Shown: positions 30,852 through 40,069, numbered from the stretch's first letter. The stretch: DNA of 64,000 nt from Bacillus coahuilensis m4-4 (GCF_000171615.1 NZ_ABFU01000060.3:62001-126000); one strand, 5' to 3'. Numbers and translations: made by a program. Notes: generated by a model not told the origin, from the sequence alone.

Positions 30852-31700
30852 ATGAAAACGGCAATTGTGACGGATAGCACAGCCTACATACCGAAAGAAT
30901 TGCGCGACAAGCTCAATATACACATGATTCCTTTAAGCGTCATTATTGGAGGAGAAACGTACCAGGAAGAGGTTGATATTACAGATTCGGCCTTTTATGA
31001 AGAGGTACGAGTGAATGAAAAATTACCAACCACTTCACAGCCCCCTGTAGGACAGTTTGTTGAATTATTTGAGGAACTAGCGAAAGACTATGATGCAGTG
31101 GTATCAATTCACTTATCCAGTGGGATTAGCGGAACCTATCAAGGGAGCATCACAGCAGGCAATATGGTAGACGAGATTGACGTGTATGCGTTTGATTCAG
31201 AGATTAGCTGCATGATTCAAGGCTTTTACGTTCTTGAAGCAGCGAAGATGGCGAACGCGGGTAAACCTGTTGATGAAATTATGCTACGCTTGGATGAAAT
31301 GAAAGGCTCTATTGGTGCCTATTTTATGGCGGATGATCTCTCACATCTTCAACGTGGTGGTCGTTTGTCTAGTGCACAAGCGATGATTGGTAGCCTACTG
31401 CAGATAAAGCCTCTTCTTCATTTTGAGAATAAAGTCATCGTACCATTTGAGAAAATTCGTACGCGTAAAAAAGCGTTAAAGCGTATGTATGAGCTGCTAG
31501 AAGAAGCCGTAGAAAAAGGGGAACCCCTTCAAGCGAGTGTCATTCATGCTAACCGCGCAGAAGAAGCGAAGGAAATTCAGCGGGAATTAGAAGAACGCTT
31601 CCCATCGGTTGAATTTAATGTAAGTTATTTCGGTCCTGTCATTGGAACCCATCTAGGTGAAGGATCTATGGGACTTGGCTGGGCAAAGAGGTATGAATAA
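30852..31700 (+). CDS. DegV family fatty-acid-binding protein
   Basis: The 282-residue protein has the DegV motifs TDSTAYIPKEL, TTSQPPVGQF and HLSSGISGTYQG. DegV proteins bind a single fatty acid; related FakB proteins hand it to the FakA kinase for phospholipid synthesis. In B. subtilis, yviA (degV) occupies the same place between degU and comFA. No kinase gene is nearby, so its partner would be elsewhere. Confidence 0.93.
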   Translation: MKTAIVTDSTAYIPKELRDKLNIHMIPLSVIIGGETYQEEVDITDSAFYEEVRVNEKLPTTSQPPVGQFVELFEELAKDYDAVVSIHLSSGISGTYQGSITAGNMVDEIDVYAFDSEISCMIQGFYVLEAAKMANAGKPVDEIMLRLDEMKGSIGAYFMADDLSHLQRGGRLSSAQAMIGSLLQIKPLLHFENKVIVPFEKIRTRKKALKRMYELLEEAVEKGEPLQASVIHANRAEEAKEIQRELEERFPSVEFNVSYFGPVIGTHLGEGSMGLGWAKRYE

Positions 31701-31715
31701 AAAGAAGACAAGAGT

Positions 31716-31752
31716 AAAGAGTTGTGCATGAAATATGCTCAGCTCTTTTTTG
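31716..31752 (+). terminator. Intrinsic terminator after degV
   Basis: AAAGAGTTGTGCAT pairs imperfectly with ATGCTCAGCTCTTT and is followed by TTTT. Confidence 0.65.
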
Positions 31753-31819
31753 ATAGTAAAAGGAGAATCAAATAAAAGAGAGAATATAGTTAATATACTT
31801 TATCCTAAAAATGAGGTGA

Positions 31820-33163
31820 ATGATGAAAACTATACTCCAACACCATTTCTCCGGAAAACTTCTTCTTTCTTCTGAAATACCCCTTACCCCAATGGAACTA
31901 AAGCAAAACCTTCAACAACAACTTATTTCTCCACTACCTTCAATTGTGGACGGAACATGTCAACGATGCGGCAATAACCAGATGGCTTCATTTCCTTGTA
32001 TCATATGTCAAACTCAGTGCTCGTACTGCAGACATTGCATTGATATGGGGCGGGTGACAAGCTGCCAGCCGCTATATAAATGGTCAGGAGCAGACGTTTT
32101 GTGGGAACCTTCTAAGCGTTCACGATTAACCTGGGATGGTACACTATCCTCTCCCCAGCAAGAAGCATCAGATCAAGTTGTGAGGACTATCGTATCCAAA
32201 GGGAGTCTTCTCGTTTGGGCGGTTTGTGGTGCTGGTAAGACAGAGGTCACGTTTAAAGGCATAGACAGAGCTTTGATGCGAGGGGACCGTGTGTGCTTTG
32301 CCACCCCAAGAACGGATGTTGTGTTAGAATTAGCCCCGCGACTACGAAGAGCTTTTAAGGGGATAGAAGTCGCAGCTCTATATGGAGGAGGTGAAGACAT
32401 GGGTAAAGCAACCCAACTAGTTGTTACCACCACTCATCAGCTTTATCGTTTTAAACAAGCATATGATACGATGATTGTCGATGAAATTGACGCCTTTCCC
32501 TATTCATACGATAGATCCCTTCAACATGCAGTTCAAGCTGCTCGAAAATCAACAAGTGCTCTGATTCAATTAACGGCTACTCCCTCCAAACATCAAATTC
32601 GCACACATCCCTTCATTCGTATACCAGCTAGATTTCATGGGTATCCGTTGCCACTTCCGGAGTTTAAGTGGTGCGGGAATTGGCAAAAAAGCATAGAAAA
32701 GGAAAGAATTCCACGCGTAATTTTACAGTGGGTAAACCAACGGTTAATGGACCAAACTCCTATCATGCTATTTTTCCCTTCGATTAAACATATGTTAGCT
32801 GCGCTTCCTTTATTTCAGCAGCTGAATCGTCATTGTTTATCTGTACACGCTGAGGACAGGGAAAGAAAAGAAAAGGTGATGAAGTTACGAGAAGGAAGAT
32901 GTCCACTATTATTAACAACGACTATTTTAGAAAGAGGCGTGACCATTTCGGGGGTAGATGTAGGAGTTGTGGGAGCTGAAGACGACCAATTTACAGAAAG
33001 CGCACTTGTGCAGATTGCTGGTCGGGTAGGGAGAAAGAAGGAATCTCCAGCTGGGAATGTAACGTTTTTTCATTTTGGAAAATCCCTTGCGATGGAAAGA
33101 GCCTATCTTCATATAGATGATATGAATAATGAAGGGAGACGGAAAGGGCTTTTACACCCATGA
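31820..33163 (+). CDS. comFA: Competence DNA helicase/translocase ComFA
   Basis: The 447-residue superfamily 2 helicase has an N-terminal four-cysteine zinc element (Cys47, 50, 60, 63, with more Cys up to 73). Walker A is CGAGKTE (near 136-142), the Walker B motif is DEID, and motif III TATPS and a helicase C motif with RVGRK follow. ComFA helps pull transforming single-stranded DNA through the membrane. Length is near B. subtilis ComFA (463). ATG 31823 is an alternative start; both sit behind AGGTGAATG. The next gene overlaps by four bases. Confidence 0.94.
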   Translation: MMKTILQHHFSGKLLLSSEIPLTPMELKQNLQQQLISPLPSIVDGTCQRCGNNQMASFPCIICQTQCSYCRHCIDMGRVTSCQPLYKWSGADVLWEPSKRSRLTWDGTLSSPQQEASDQVVRTIVSKGSLLVWAVCGAGKTEVTFKGIDRALMRGDRVCFATPRTDVVLELAPRLRRAFKGIEVAALYGGGEDMGKATQLVVTTTHQLYRFKQAYDTMIVDEIDAFPYSYDRSLQHAVQAARKSTSALIQLTATPSKHQIRTHPFIRIPARFHGYPLPLPEFKWCGNWQKSIEKERIPRVILQWVNQRLMDQTPIMLFFPSIKHMLAALPLFQQLNRHCLSVHAEDRERKEKVMKLREGRCPLLLTTTILERGVTISGVDVGVVGAEDDQFTESALVQIAGRVGRKKESPAGNVTFFHFGKSLAMERAYLHIDDMNNEGRRKGLLHP

Positions 33164-33840
33164 TATGCTTATTTTGCCATCAAAGTTGGGTAGATGAAAT
33201 GTCATGGGTGGACTTCCTTCCGTCACGTGCACCAAGAGTGCTTTGTGAGGACTGTGCAGGTCAGTTTCAAAGGTTAACTGGAAAACGATGTGAAACGTGT
33301 TCAAGGGAATTAGAGGGGGACCGGAATGAGTGCTATGACTGTCATCGGTGGAAGCGTGTCCCTTTTTGGAAGGATAGAGTCCTACACAATCTTTCTCTTT
33401 ATCAGTACAATGATTTTATGAAATCGTACATTGCCCGGTTTAAATTCAGAGGAGATTACCGGCTGAGCGAAACGTTTCATCATGAAATTGAACAGCAATA
33501 TAGAAAGCTTACATTCGACATCATCGTCCCTATTCCACTAAGTATAAACCGAGCAGAAGAACGAAGATTTAATCAAGTAGATGCGCTATTTAAAAGGAGG
33601 GGATACTCTTACCAACATCTTCTAACACGAACCGAATCGGAAAAACAGTCAAAAAAGTCTCGAGAGGAACGTATGAATATGGTGAGCAATCCTTTCACTT
33701 GTTACGAAGAAATAAAGCAACAGCGAGTGCTACTTGTAGACGATATTTACACAACTGGTGTCACTGTGCACTCCGCATCGGAAGTACTGTACCGGCACGG
33801 AGCGAAAAGTGTGGCAGTATTTACCTTGGTTCGGGGATAA
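33160..33840 (+). CDS. comFC: Competence protein ComFC (phosphoribosyltransferase-like)
   Basis: The 226-residue protein has N-terminal zinc-finger cysteines (CLFCHQ, CEDC, CETC, CYDC) and a C-terminal phosphoribosyltransferase fold with the PRPP-loop motif LLVDDIYTTGVT. It is needed for transformation and interacts with ComFA in studied systems. The ATGA overlap with comFA indicates coupling. The comFB gene found between them in B. subtilis is absent here. Confidence 0.93.
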   Translation: MICLFCHQSWVDEMSWVDFLPSRAPRVLCEDCAGQFQRLTGKRCETCSRELEGDRNECYDCHRWKRVPFWKDRVLHNLSLYQYNDFMKSYIARFKFRGDYRLSETFHHEIEQQYRKLTFDIIVPIPLSINRAEERRFNQVDALFKRRGYSYQHLLTRTESEKQSKKSREERMNMVSNPFTCYEEIKQQRVLLVDDIYTTGVTVHSASEVLYRHGAKSVAVFTLVRG

Positions 33841-33848
33841 AAAAACTT

Positions 33849-33874
33849 TAAATTTTTCTTCTGTTTGCCGATAT
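33849..33874 (+). promoter_or_regulatory. Sigma-D (flagellar) promoter before yvyF
   Basis: TAAA, 15 bases, GCCGATAT-type match (CCGATAT at 33868-33874): the Bacillus sigma-D consensus. It starts 9 bases after the comFC stop and lies 32 bases before the yvyF start, so the flagellar genes get their own entry point after the competence operon. Confidence 0.8.
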
Positions 33875-33905
33875 ATAGAACATAAACTCCTTGGAGGGAT
33901 TATGT

Positions 33906-34318
33906 ATGGCAGAATTACAAAATTGTCCAAACTGTGGGACCTTATATGTTCATAATATATTTCGAGACACTTGTGAAAACTGTTTTCGAACAGAAGAGAA
34001 ATTATATGATACCGTCGCGACATTCCTACGCAAACGTGAAAACCGTACTGCACACATTGACACAGTTGTAGAAAAAACAGGGGTAGAGAAAGCATTACTT
34101 TTTAAATGGGTAAAAAGGGTAGACTAAATTTACGGCACTTTCCTAATCTTGGGTATCCTTGCGAAAGATGCTCACGGGTTATTAAAGAAGGGAAAGTTTG
34201 TGACGAATGTCAAACCAGCATCAAGACAGAGCTTGAAACAATTGAAAAGATCAATGAAGTAAAAAAAGCGAACCATTCAGCGGAGCGTACGTACAAAACA
34301 ATCAATACAAGAAGATAG
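33906..34318 (+). CDS. yvyF: Flagellar operon protein YvyF (TIGR03826 type), one frameshift
   Basis: A GGAGGG site 7 bases upstream supports the ATG at 33906. The first frame (CPNCGTLYVHNIF, CENC) stops at 34127. An A5 run (34112-34116) with one more A gives FKWVKKGRLNLRHFPNLGYP and continues to 34318 with CERC and CDEC. The result is a 137-residue protein with four CxxC-type pairs, the length of B. subtilis YvyF (139). Its function is not well established; it accompanies flgM and competence genes. The frameshift is probably a sequence error. Confidence 0.85.
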
Positions 34319-34349
34319 CGTCACTGCTATCTTTCTTGTTAAGATATGT

Positions 34350-34376
34350 TAAACTTTTATCAACATCAACCGATAT
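34350..34376 (+). promoter_or_regulatory. Sigma-D promoter of flgM
   Basis: TAAA at 34350-34353 and CCGATAT at 34370-34376, with 16 bases between. The flgM start is 51 bases downstream. Sigma-D control of its own anti-sigma factor is the known Bacillus arrangement. Confidence 0.85.
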
Positions 34377-34427
34377 AAGTAGTAACGACCGCTGAACATC
34401 AAACTACATAAGAAAGGAAGTGATACC

Positions 34428-34691
34428 ATGAAAATTAACTCAACAGGCTTTAATAAAATTAATCCTTACCAAAATCAACTCAACAAGGTGAAGGAATCTC
34501 AAGCCGCAACCAACCGTACGGACAAAGTAGAAATATCATCAAAAGCACTTCATATGCAAGAAGCGTCAAAGTTTGAAGCAACCCGTAAAGAACGTCTAGC
34601 GGAATTGAAGCAACAAGTAGAAGCTGGGGAATACAAACCTGAGCCAAAAGCAGTCGCAGAAAGCTTGCTTAAATTCTTTAATCAAATGTAA
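34428..34691 (+). CDS. flgM: Anti-sigma-D factor FlgM
   Basis: The 87-residue protein has an N-terminal disordered part and a C-terminal sigma-binding region typical of FlgM: VEISSKALHMQEA, then RKERLAELKQQVEAGEYK and AESLLKFF. It holds sigma-D inactive until the hook-basal body is complete. An AAAGGAAG site precedes the ATG. Confidence 0.95.
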   Translation: MKINSTGFNKINPYQNQLNKVKESQAATNRTDKVEISSKALHMQEASKFEATRKERLAELKQQVEAGEYKPEPKAVAESLLKFFNQM

Positions 34692-34692
34692 C

Positions 34693-34722
34693 CTACCTCT
34701 CCACCGATTATTTGGAGAGGTA
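34693..34722 (+). other. Perfect hairpin between flgM and flgN (no U-run)
   Basis: CTACCTCTCCA pairs with TGGAGAGGTAG (11 bp, 8-base loop), but no T tract follows. It could set the relative mRNA stability of flgM and the genes after it, rather than stop transcription. Confidence 0.6.
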
Positions 34723-34746
34723 GTCTAGTGAAAGGAATGAAATACC

Positions 34747-35244
34747 ATGTCTTCACAGTCGCTTTTTGCCGTTCTTGAAAAATTAGTCTCTCTGCATAAA
34801 AGCTTATATAACCTAGCCCTACAAAAAACGGAAATTGTAAAAAATGGGGATATGACGGGTTTAAACGAGCTTTTACAAAACGAACAAAAGCATCTTGGTG
34901 CCATTAAGACGGTCGAAGCAGAACGTCAAAAAACGGCTGTGAACTTCTTGCTCGAAAGGTACGGAGCTCACTCAAAGTCAGAACCGACCATTTCTGACTG
35001 TATAGATGTAGCAAAAGATGAAGAGAAGCACGAGCTACGATCTCTTCAACAGTCATTAGCTGAAGCCATTGAGCAGCTTAAAGAACGTAACGAACTCAAC
35101 CAACGTCTGCTTTTGCAATCATTGCAGTTTGTTCACTTAAACCTTTCCATGGTACAGCCACAAAAGCCACAGGCTACGTACGGAAATCCTGTTCAAGGAA
35201 AAAAACCAACGGCCGCTAGATCATTATTTGATTCAAAAGCTTAA
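34747..35244 (+). CDS. flgN: Flagellar hook-filament junction chaperone FlgN
   Basis: The 165-residue, almost wholly alpha-helical protein lies directly before flgK, its expected export client. Pattern: LVSLHKSLYNLALQKTEIV and a central helical hairpin, with a conserved Asn/Gln-rich C-terminal helix (LNQRLLLQSLQF). It keeps FlgK and FlgL soluble for type III export. Homologues are low in identity; position and length (B. subtilis YvyG/FlgN 160) carry the call. Confidence 0.88.
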   Translation: MSSQSLFAVLEKLVSLHKSLYNLALQKTEIVKNGDMTGLNELLQNEQKHLGAIKTVEAERQKTAVNFLLERYGAHSKSEPTISDCIDVAKDEEKHELRSLQQSLAEAIEQLKERNELNQRLLLQSLQFVHLNLSMVQPQKPQATYGNPVQGKKPTAARSLFDSKA

Positions 35245-35258
35245 GAGGAGGAAATAGG

Positions 35259-36794
35259 ATGTCAACATTTGCTGGTTTAGAAACCGCTAAGCGTGCGATG
35301 AATACATCTCAAAGTGCGCTTTATACAACGTCACATAATATTGCTAATGCCAACACGCCAGGATACTCTCGCCAACAAGTGAGTATGTCGACTACGACGC
35401 CGTTTCCGACTGCAGGCTTTAATGCGCCGCAAATACCGGGACAAATTGGAACAGGGGTTGAGGCTAATGCAATCATTCGTATTCGAGATTCATTTTTGGA
35501 CGACCAGTATCGTGGAGAACATAACAAACTAGGGTACTATCAATCTCAAGCAACTGCTCTTGAGAAAATGGAAGAGATTATGAATGAACCATCAGATTCA
35601 GGTTTAGCTGCAACTATGGACATGTTCTGGAAATCCCTTCAGGATCTCGCAGCTGATCCCACAAATGATGGCGCAAAGTCCGTAGTGCGTCAGCGTGGTA
35701 TTGCGGTAGCTGAAACGTTTAATTACCTTTCTACTTCTATTAAAAACGTACAAAAAGATTTACAAAATGAAATCTCAGTTACTGAGAAACAAGTAAATTC
35801 TTTGTTAAATCAAATCAACAATCTTAACCAACAAATCTCTGATGTAGAGCCTCACGGCTATGTTCCGAATGATCTATATGATCGCCGTGATAATCTACTA
35901 GATGAATTGTCAGGTCTAGTGGATATCTCCGTAAGCTATCAACAGAACGGCGGACAACCTCACCCGAGTGCAGTAGGTACAGCGGTGGTCTACCTATCAA
36001 ACGGAGAGAACAGTACCCGATCCGCCATGCTTGTGGGGAAAAACACGGTGAATGAAATCAAAGTCAACTACAATACAGATGATTTAGTTTCAAGTGTTAC
36101 GGTTGGTGCTCAAACTGTTTCTATGGAAGACTTCGAATCCGTGGGTAAACTTCGGGGGTTAGTAGAATCCTATGGTTATGAAACTAGCAGTAATCCAGTA
36201 AACGGAACGTACGCAAATATGCTAGAAGAGCTTGATTATATGGCCTTTACATTCGCCAATGAGTTCAATGCTGTTCATTCATCAGGAGCAACGGCAGCTA
36301 TGATCAATGGCGCGCCGGGTCCAGCGCCTGACTTTTTTGCCGGAGAATACGGGGCAGCTATAGCCACACAAAAAGATTTTGCCAGCAAAATTGGTATTAG
36401 CAATGATATCTATCAAAACCTGGATAACATGGCAACAGCTTCTACTGCCGACCTTAGTATGGGGAATGCGGAGAATGTAACAAAACTTGCGAACGTCATT
36501 ACGACCGCTCCAGCGTTTGGAGCCTATAACACGACATTTAAGAACTACTATGAATCTATCATTGGAGACATGGCGGTTCAAGCTCAAGAAGCGAACCGAT
36601 TAACGACGAACAGTGACACCTTACGAGGTGCAGTAGAGAATCGCCGCATGTCTACCAGTCAAGTTTCACTGGATGAAGAAATGACCAACATGGTTCAATA
36701 CCAGCATGCGTATAACGCAGCGGCGAGAATGATCTCATTAACGGATGAATTATTAGATACTATTATCAACGGCATGGGCCGTGCAGGCAGATAG
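35259..36794 (+). CDS. flgK: Flagellar hook-associated protein 1 (FlgK)
   Basis: The 511-residue protein has the flagellar rod/hook N-terminal signature (LETAKRAMNTSQSALYTTSH, then ANANTPGYSRQ). The C-terminal segment SLDEEMTNMVQYQHAYNAAA is the typical D0/D1 helix. It forms the first ring at the hook-filament junction outside the cell. The strong AGGAGG site and 14-base gap after flgN show cotranscription. Confidence 0.96.
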   Translation: MSTFAGLETAKRAMNTSQSALYTTSHNIANANTPGYSRQQVSMSTTTPFPTAGFNAPQIPGQIGTGVEANAIIRIRDSFLDDQYRGEHNKLGYYQSQATALEKMEEIMNEPSDSGLAATMDMFWKSLQDLAADPTNDGAKSVVRQRGIAVAETFNYLSTSIKNVQKDLQNEISVTEKQVNSLLNQINNLNQQISDVEPHGYVPNDLYDRRDNLLDELSGLVDISVSYQQNGGQPHPSAVGTAVVYLSNGENSTRSAMLVGKNTVNEIKVNYNTDDLVSSVTVGAQTVSMEDFESVGKLRGLVESYGYETSSNPVNGTYANMLEELDYMAFTFANEFNAVHSSGATAAMINGAPGPAPDFFAGEYGAAIATQKDFASKIGISNDIYQNLDNMATASTADLSMGNAENVTKLANVITTAPAFGAYNTTFKNYYESIIGDMAVQAQEANRLTTNSDTLRGAVENRRMSTSQVSLDEEMTNMVQYQHAYNAAARMISLTDELLDTIINGMGRAGR

Positions 36795-36809
36795 GAGGCT
36801 GATTGATAA

Positions 36810-37682
36810 ATGCGTGTAACACAAGGAATGTTAGCAGGAAATTCCCTCTCTAATATTAGTAATAGCTACAACAGACTTGGCCAAATTCAAGATCAGTTAG
36901 CAACTGGTAAAAAGATCACCAAGCCTTCTGACGATCCAGTCGTTGCCATGAAGGGGATGTACTACCGTTCGAACTTAACACAAATTGAGCAATACAAACG
37001 TAACCTCAGTGAAGGGTACCTATGGTTAGAGTCTTCTGAGTCTGCCATTGAGCAGGCAAATCAAGGGCTGCAGCGTGTGAGGGAATTAACGGTTCAGGGA
37101 CAAAATGGAACGTTAAGTGACGACGACAAGAAAGCTATTTCTGCTGAGATTCAACAAATTGTTGAAGACTTAGAGAACACGGCCAATACGAAAGTGGCTG
37201 GAAAGTACCTCTTTAACGGTACAGATGTAACGGAATCGCCTATTGCTTCTTCTAATCCAGTTACTGTTGCTACTTATGGAAATAAGAATTATAAGATCGA
37301 AGTATCAGAGAATGTATTTCTAGATGTAAGTGTGAATCCTAATAATGTATTTAGCCAAAAATTATTTAATACGGTTCAAGGGATAAAAGATGGACTCGAA
37401 AGCGGAGCTGATCTTAATAACTTTTTGAGTGACTTAGATGATGTGATGAGCGTCATGGGAGCAGAACGTTCAGAGCTTGGCGCACGCTACAATCGTATTG
37501 AAATGGTGGAGCAACGACTTGGTTCCCAAGAAATCTCTGCTACACAAATACTATCGGATAATGAGAACGTGAATATGGAAGAAGCGATCAGCGAGCTGAT
37601 GATGCAAGAAGCCGTTCACAATGCAGCACTTTCAACAGGAGCACGAATCATTCAACCTACATTATTAGACTTTTTACGTTAA
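36810..37682 (+). CDS. flgL: Flagellar hook-associated protein 3 (FlgL)
   Basis: The 290-residue flagellin-like junction protein has N-terminal MRVTQGMLAGNSLSNI, LATGKKITKPSDDP, and C-terminal helices (LGARYNRIEMVEQRLG, then ARIIQPTLLDFLR). It forms the second junction ring on which the filament grows. It lies 15 bases after flgK with an AGGAGG site. Confidence 0.95.
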   Translation: MRVTQGMLAGNSLSNISNSYNRLGQIQDQLATGKKITKPSDDPVVAMKGMYYRSNLTQIEQYKRNLSEGYLWLESSESAIEQANQGLQRVRELTVQGQNGTLSDDDKKAISAEIQQIVEDLENTANTKVAGKYLFNGTDVTESPIASSNPVTVATYGNKNYKIEVSENVFLDVSVNPNNVFSQKLFNTVQGIKDGLESGADLNNFLSDLDDVMSVMGAERSELGARYNRIEMVEQRLGSQEISATQILSDNENVNMEEAISELMMQEAVHNAALSTGARIIQPTLLDFLR

Positions 37683-37709
37683 AAGCTATCTTCTTAGATA
37701 GCTTTTTTC
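37681..37709 (+). terminator. Terminator/attenuator after flgL
   Basis: AAAAGCTATCT pairs with AGATAGCTTTT and is followed by TT-CT. It overlaps the end of flgL and lies before yviE, so it may reduce rather than stop expression of yviE-fliW-csrA. Confidence 0.7.
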
Positions 37710-37728
37710 TCTAGAGGAGGGGAATTGT

Positions 37729-38325
37729 ATGTTACACCCACAAATACGCTTGCAGTCTCAACCAGCACTCATTCAACTGGATAGTACACAGCCCAGACAA
37801 TCCATTGAACAACCGGGCCCTACCCTTGACATCCAACAACCGGCACCGAAGTTAAGAATTGAAACATCTCCAGGGAAGCTGTCGATTGATCAAACAAGAG
37901 TGTGGGAAGCTATGAATATGAAAAGTGTGAATCGTATGGCAGAGGAAGCAGCCGACCTTGGTTATGAACAATGGATGAAATATCTTGGTAAAAAGGCATC
38001 AGAAGGCACGGAACTGTTAAGAGGATTCTCGAAAGGTCAAAAAAATATCATTCAACAGCAAGCCAAACGGAATAGTGAAACGCCCAAATTTGAATTTCGA
38101 CTAGGTTGGATTCCTCCTCATGGATCAGTGGATCTGAATATCTCAAAAACTCAGGTGGATATTTCCTTTGAAACACACCAACCTATAAATAATACAAAAG
38201 TTGCTAATGCGATCATCGATTACCAGCCAGGTACCTCAACTGTATCGATGAAGCAATACCAGGATTTACAAATTGATTTTGCTCATTTACAGTATAAAGG
38301 GTACAGATTTGAGACGGAAATATAA
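37729..38325 (+). CDS. yviE: YviE family flagellar-locus protein (DUF6470)
   Basis: The 198-residue protein has an N-terminal run of short near-repeats (LRIETSPGKLSIDQTR and similar QP-rich segments) and a C-terminal beta-rich half. It occupies the yviE position between flgL and fliW as in B. subtilis. Its function is unknown; the repeated LxIxQ-type strands resemble those in other DUF6470 members. It has an AGGAGG ribosome site. Confidence 0.88.
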   Translation: MLHPQIRLQSQPALIQLDSTQPRQSIEQPGPTLDIQQPAPKLRIETSPGKLSIDQTRVWEAMNMKSVNRMAEEAADLGYEQWMKYLGKKASEGTELLRGFSKGQKNIIQQQAKRNSETPKFEFRLGWIPPHGSVDLNISKTQVDISFETHQPINNTKVANAIIDYQPGTSTVSMKQYQDLQIDFAHLQYKGYRFETEI

Positions 38326-38343
38326 AAAGGTGGAATGCGACAG

Positions 38344-38784
38344 ATGAACATCCAAACAAAATATCATGGAGAATTAAAGATTGATCCAGCCTCAATTCTT
38401 TCCTTTAACTTAGGGATACCAGGATTTCCAGACGAAACAGAGTTTGTGCTCCTTCCTCTCCCTGGAAATGAACAGTTTGCTATACTACAGTCAATACAAT
38501 CAACAACGGTTGGATTTGTTGTCACCAATCCATATGGCTTCTTTCAAGACTATGAATTTCAATTGGATGACTCGACAAAAAACCAGCTGGAGTTAGAAGG
38601 AGAAGCCAACATACAAGTGTTTGTCATTTTAACTGTTCAGAATCCTTTTGTTCAATCCACTGCCAACTTGCAGGCTCCAGTGGTTATCAATGGTTCGAAG
38701 CGAATGGGAAAACAAGTCATACTGAACGATACGTCTTATCAAACGAAGCATGCTCTTTTCATGAGCACCGCGGATAAGGGGTGA
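38344..38784 (+). CDS. fliW: Flagellar assembly factor FliW, CsrA antagonist
   Basis: A 146-residue beta-barrel protein: [15 protein letters not shown], then [15 protein letters not shown]. An ATG at 38335 is in frame but lies almost on top of the AAGGTGG site, so 38344 (10 bases away) is the better start. FliW binds either flagellin or CsrA. When flagellin leaves the cell, FliW captures CsrA and frees hag mRNA. The window contains both partners directly downstream. Confidence 0.94.
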   Translation: MNIQTKYHGELKIDPASILSFNLGIPGFPDETEFVLLPLPGNEQFAILQSIQSTTVGFVVTNPYGFFQDYEFQLDDSTKNQLELEGEANIQVFVILTVQNPFVQSTANLQAPVVINGSKRMGKQVILNDTSYQTKHALFMSTADKG

Positions 38785-38788
38785 CGAG

Positions 38789-39016
38789 ATGCTTATATTA
38801 TCAAGGAAGCAAGGAGAAGCCATTCAAATAGGTCAGGATATTGAATTGGTTGTTGTATCTGTACAAGGGGATCAAGTGAAGGTAGGTGTTAACGCTCCTA
38901 AGCATATAGAGATTCATCGGAAAGAAATCTTTCTTGAGATTCAAAGTAGCAATGAAGAAGCAACGAAAGACATCTCCGATCTTTTTACCATATTATCTCA
39001 GGACAAAAAAAGCTAA
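38789..39016 (+). CDS. csrA: Carbon storage regulator CsrA, FliW-linked copy (csrA1)
   Basis: The 75-residue RNA-binding protein reads [15 protein letters not shown], with Arg6 and Arg44 of the RNA-binding surface present. The C-terminal extension after residue 55 ([14 protein letters not shown]) is like that of B. subtilis CsrA (74 residues), a region needed for FliW binding. It starts 5 bases after the fliW stop. It is predicted to repress hag translation at the leader sites at 39121-39160. Confidence 0.96.
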   Translation: MLILSRKQGEAIQIGQDIELVVVSVQGDQVKVGVNAPKHIEIHRKEIFLEIQSSNEEATKDISDLFTILSQDKKS

Positions 39017-39034
39017 TTTTTTTTATAAAACTAT

Positions 39035-39060
39035 TAAACATTTTCAAAAGCCTCCGATAT
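39035..39060 (+). promoter_or_regulatory. Sigma-D promoter of the first flagellin gene
   Basis: TAAA at 39035-39038, 15 bases, CCGATAT at 39054-39060. Transcription should start near 39067, giving a leader of about 100 bases. Confidence 0.88.
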
Positions 39061-39120
39061 TAACAGTGTAAGGGAGAGAGGGGCGGCCGACTTCAATCTT
39101 CCCTACACAACTACTAACAA

Positions 39121-39160
39121 AATGCCCACAAGGACGTGAGCATTCAAAATTCAAGGAGGA
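39121..39160 (+). promoter_or_regulatory. CsrA operator in the hag1 leader (two GGA sites)
   Basis: Site 1 is an imperfect hairpin, AATGC-CAC pairing with GTG-GCATT, that shows AAGGAC in the loop (39121-39144). CACAAGGACGTG is close to the CsrA binding consensus. Site 2 is the Shine-Dalgarno itself (AAGGAGGA at 39153-39160). Two sites in this arrangement are known in the B. subtilis hag leader. Confidence 0.8.
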
Positions 39161-39170
39161 ATATTTTATT

Positions 39171-40028
39171 ATGATTATCAATCACAATATCGCAGCTCTT
39201 AACACACACCGTCAATTAAATGGCGCTAACGATGCATCTGCTAACTCAATGGAAAAATTATCTTCTGGTTTACGTATCAACCGTGCTGGTGATGACGCTG
39301 CCGGTCTAGCAATCTCTGAAAAAATGCGTGGTCAAATTCGTGGATTAGATCAAGCTTCTCGTAACTCGCAGGATGCTATCTCTCTTATCCAAACTGGAGA
39401 AGGTGCTTTAAATGAGACGCATGATATTCTTCAAAGAATGAGAGAACTGGTAGTTCAAGCTGGGAATACAGGGACAAATGAAACAGAAGATTTACAAGCA
39501 ATTCAAGATGAAATAGCTGAGCTAATTAATGAAGTCGATGGAATTGGTGATAGAACTCAGTTCAATGGTAAAACTTTATTAGATGGTAGTTGGGATGGTA
39601 GCGCAGGAGATGGAAGTGACGATTTAGTCTTTCAAATTGGAGCAAACAAAACTCAACAACTTACTTTAAATTTAAATAGTATGAAAGCGGCTGACTTAGG
39701 TACAACAACTACTATTTCTGCTATTGATGTAACTGATTTTACTACTACATCTTTTGATGATCAGCTAGCAGGAATTGATGAGGCAATAAATTCAGTATCA
39801 GCAGAGCGTTCAAAAATGGGTGCTTACCAAAACCGCCTAGACCACACTATCAACAACCTTGGAACATCTTCTGAAAACCTAACAGCTGCGGAGTCTCGTA
39901 TCCGTGACGTTGACATGGCGAAAGAAATGATGAACCAAACGAAGGAAAGTATCCTTGCTCAAGCTTCTCAAGCAATGCTTGCAAAAGCGAACCAAGCTCC
40001 TCAAGGAGTACTTCAATTACTTCGTTAA
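39171..40028 (+). CDS. hag: Flagellin (short form)
   Basis: The 285-residue flagellin has conserved D0/D1 ends: MIINHNIAALNTHRQLNGAN, the motif SSGLRINRAGDDAAGLAISE, and the C-terminal ESRIRDVDMAKEMMNQTK with QAPQGVLQLLR. The central variable domain is minimal, as in B. subtilis Hag (304). It polymerises into the filament and binds FliW in the cytoplasm. It is expressed from its own sigma-D promoter under CsrA control, with a terminator directly after. Confidence 0.97.
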   Translation: MIINHNIAALNTHRQLNGANDASANSMEKLSSGLRINRAGDDAAGLAISEKMRGQIRGLDQASRNSQDAISLIQTGEGALNETHDILQRMRELVVQAGNTGTNETEDLQAIQDEIAELINEVDGIGDRTQFNGKTLLDGSWDGSAGDGSDDLVFQIGANKTQQLTLNLNSMKAADLGTTTTISAIDVTDFTTTSFDDQLAGIDEAINSVSAERSKMGAYQNRLDHTINNLGTSSENLTAAESRIRDVDMAKEMMNQTKESILAQASQAMLAKANQAPQGVLQLLR

Positions 40029-40040
40029 TTGAAACAAAGA

Positions 40041-40067
40041 ACCCTTCGACTCTGTCGAAGGGTTTTT
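40041..40067 (+). terminator. Terminator of hag1
   Basis: ACCCTTCGAC pairs with GTCGAAGGGT, followed by TTTT. It lies 3 bases from the stop codon of the convergent csrA paralogue. Confidence 0.85.
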
Positions 40068-40069
40068 AT

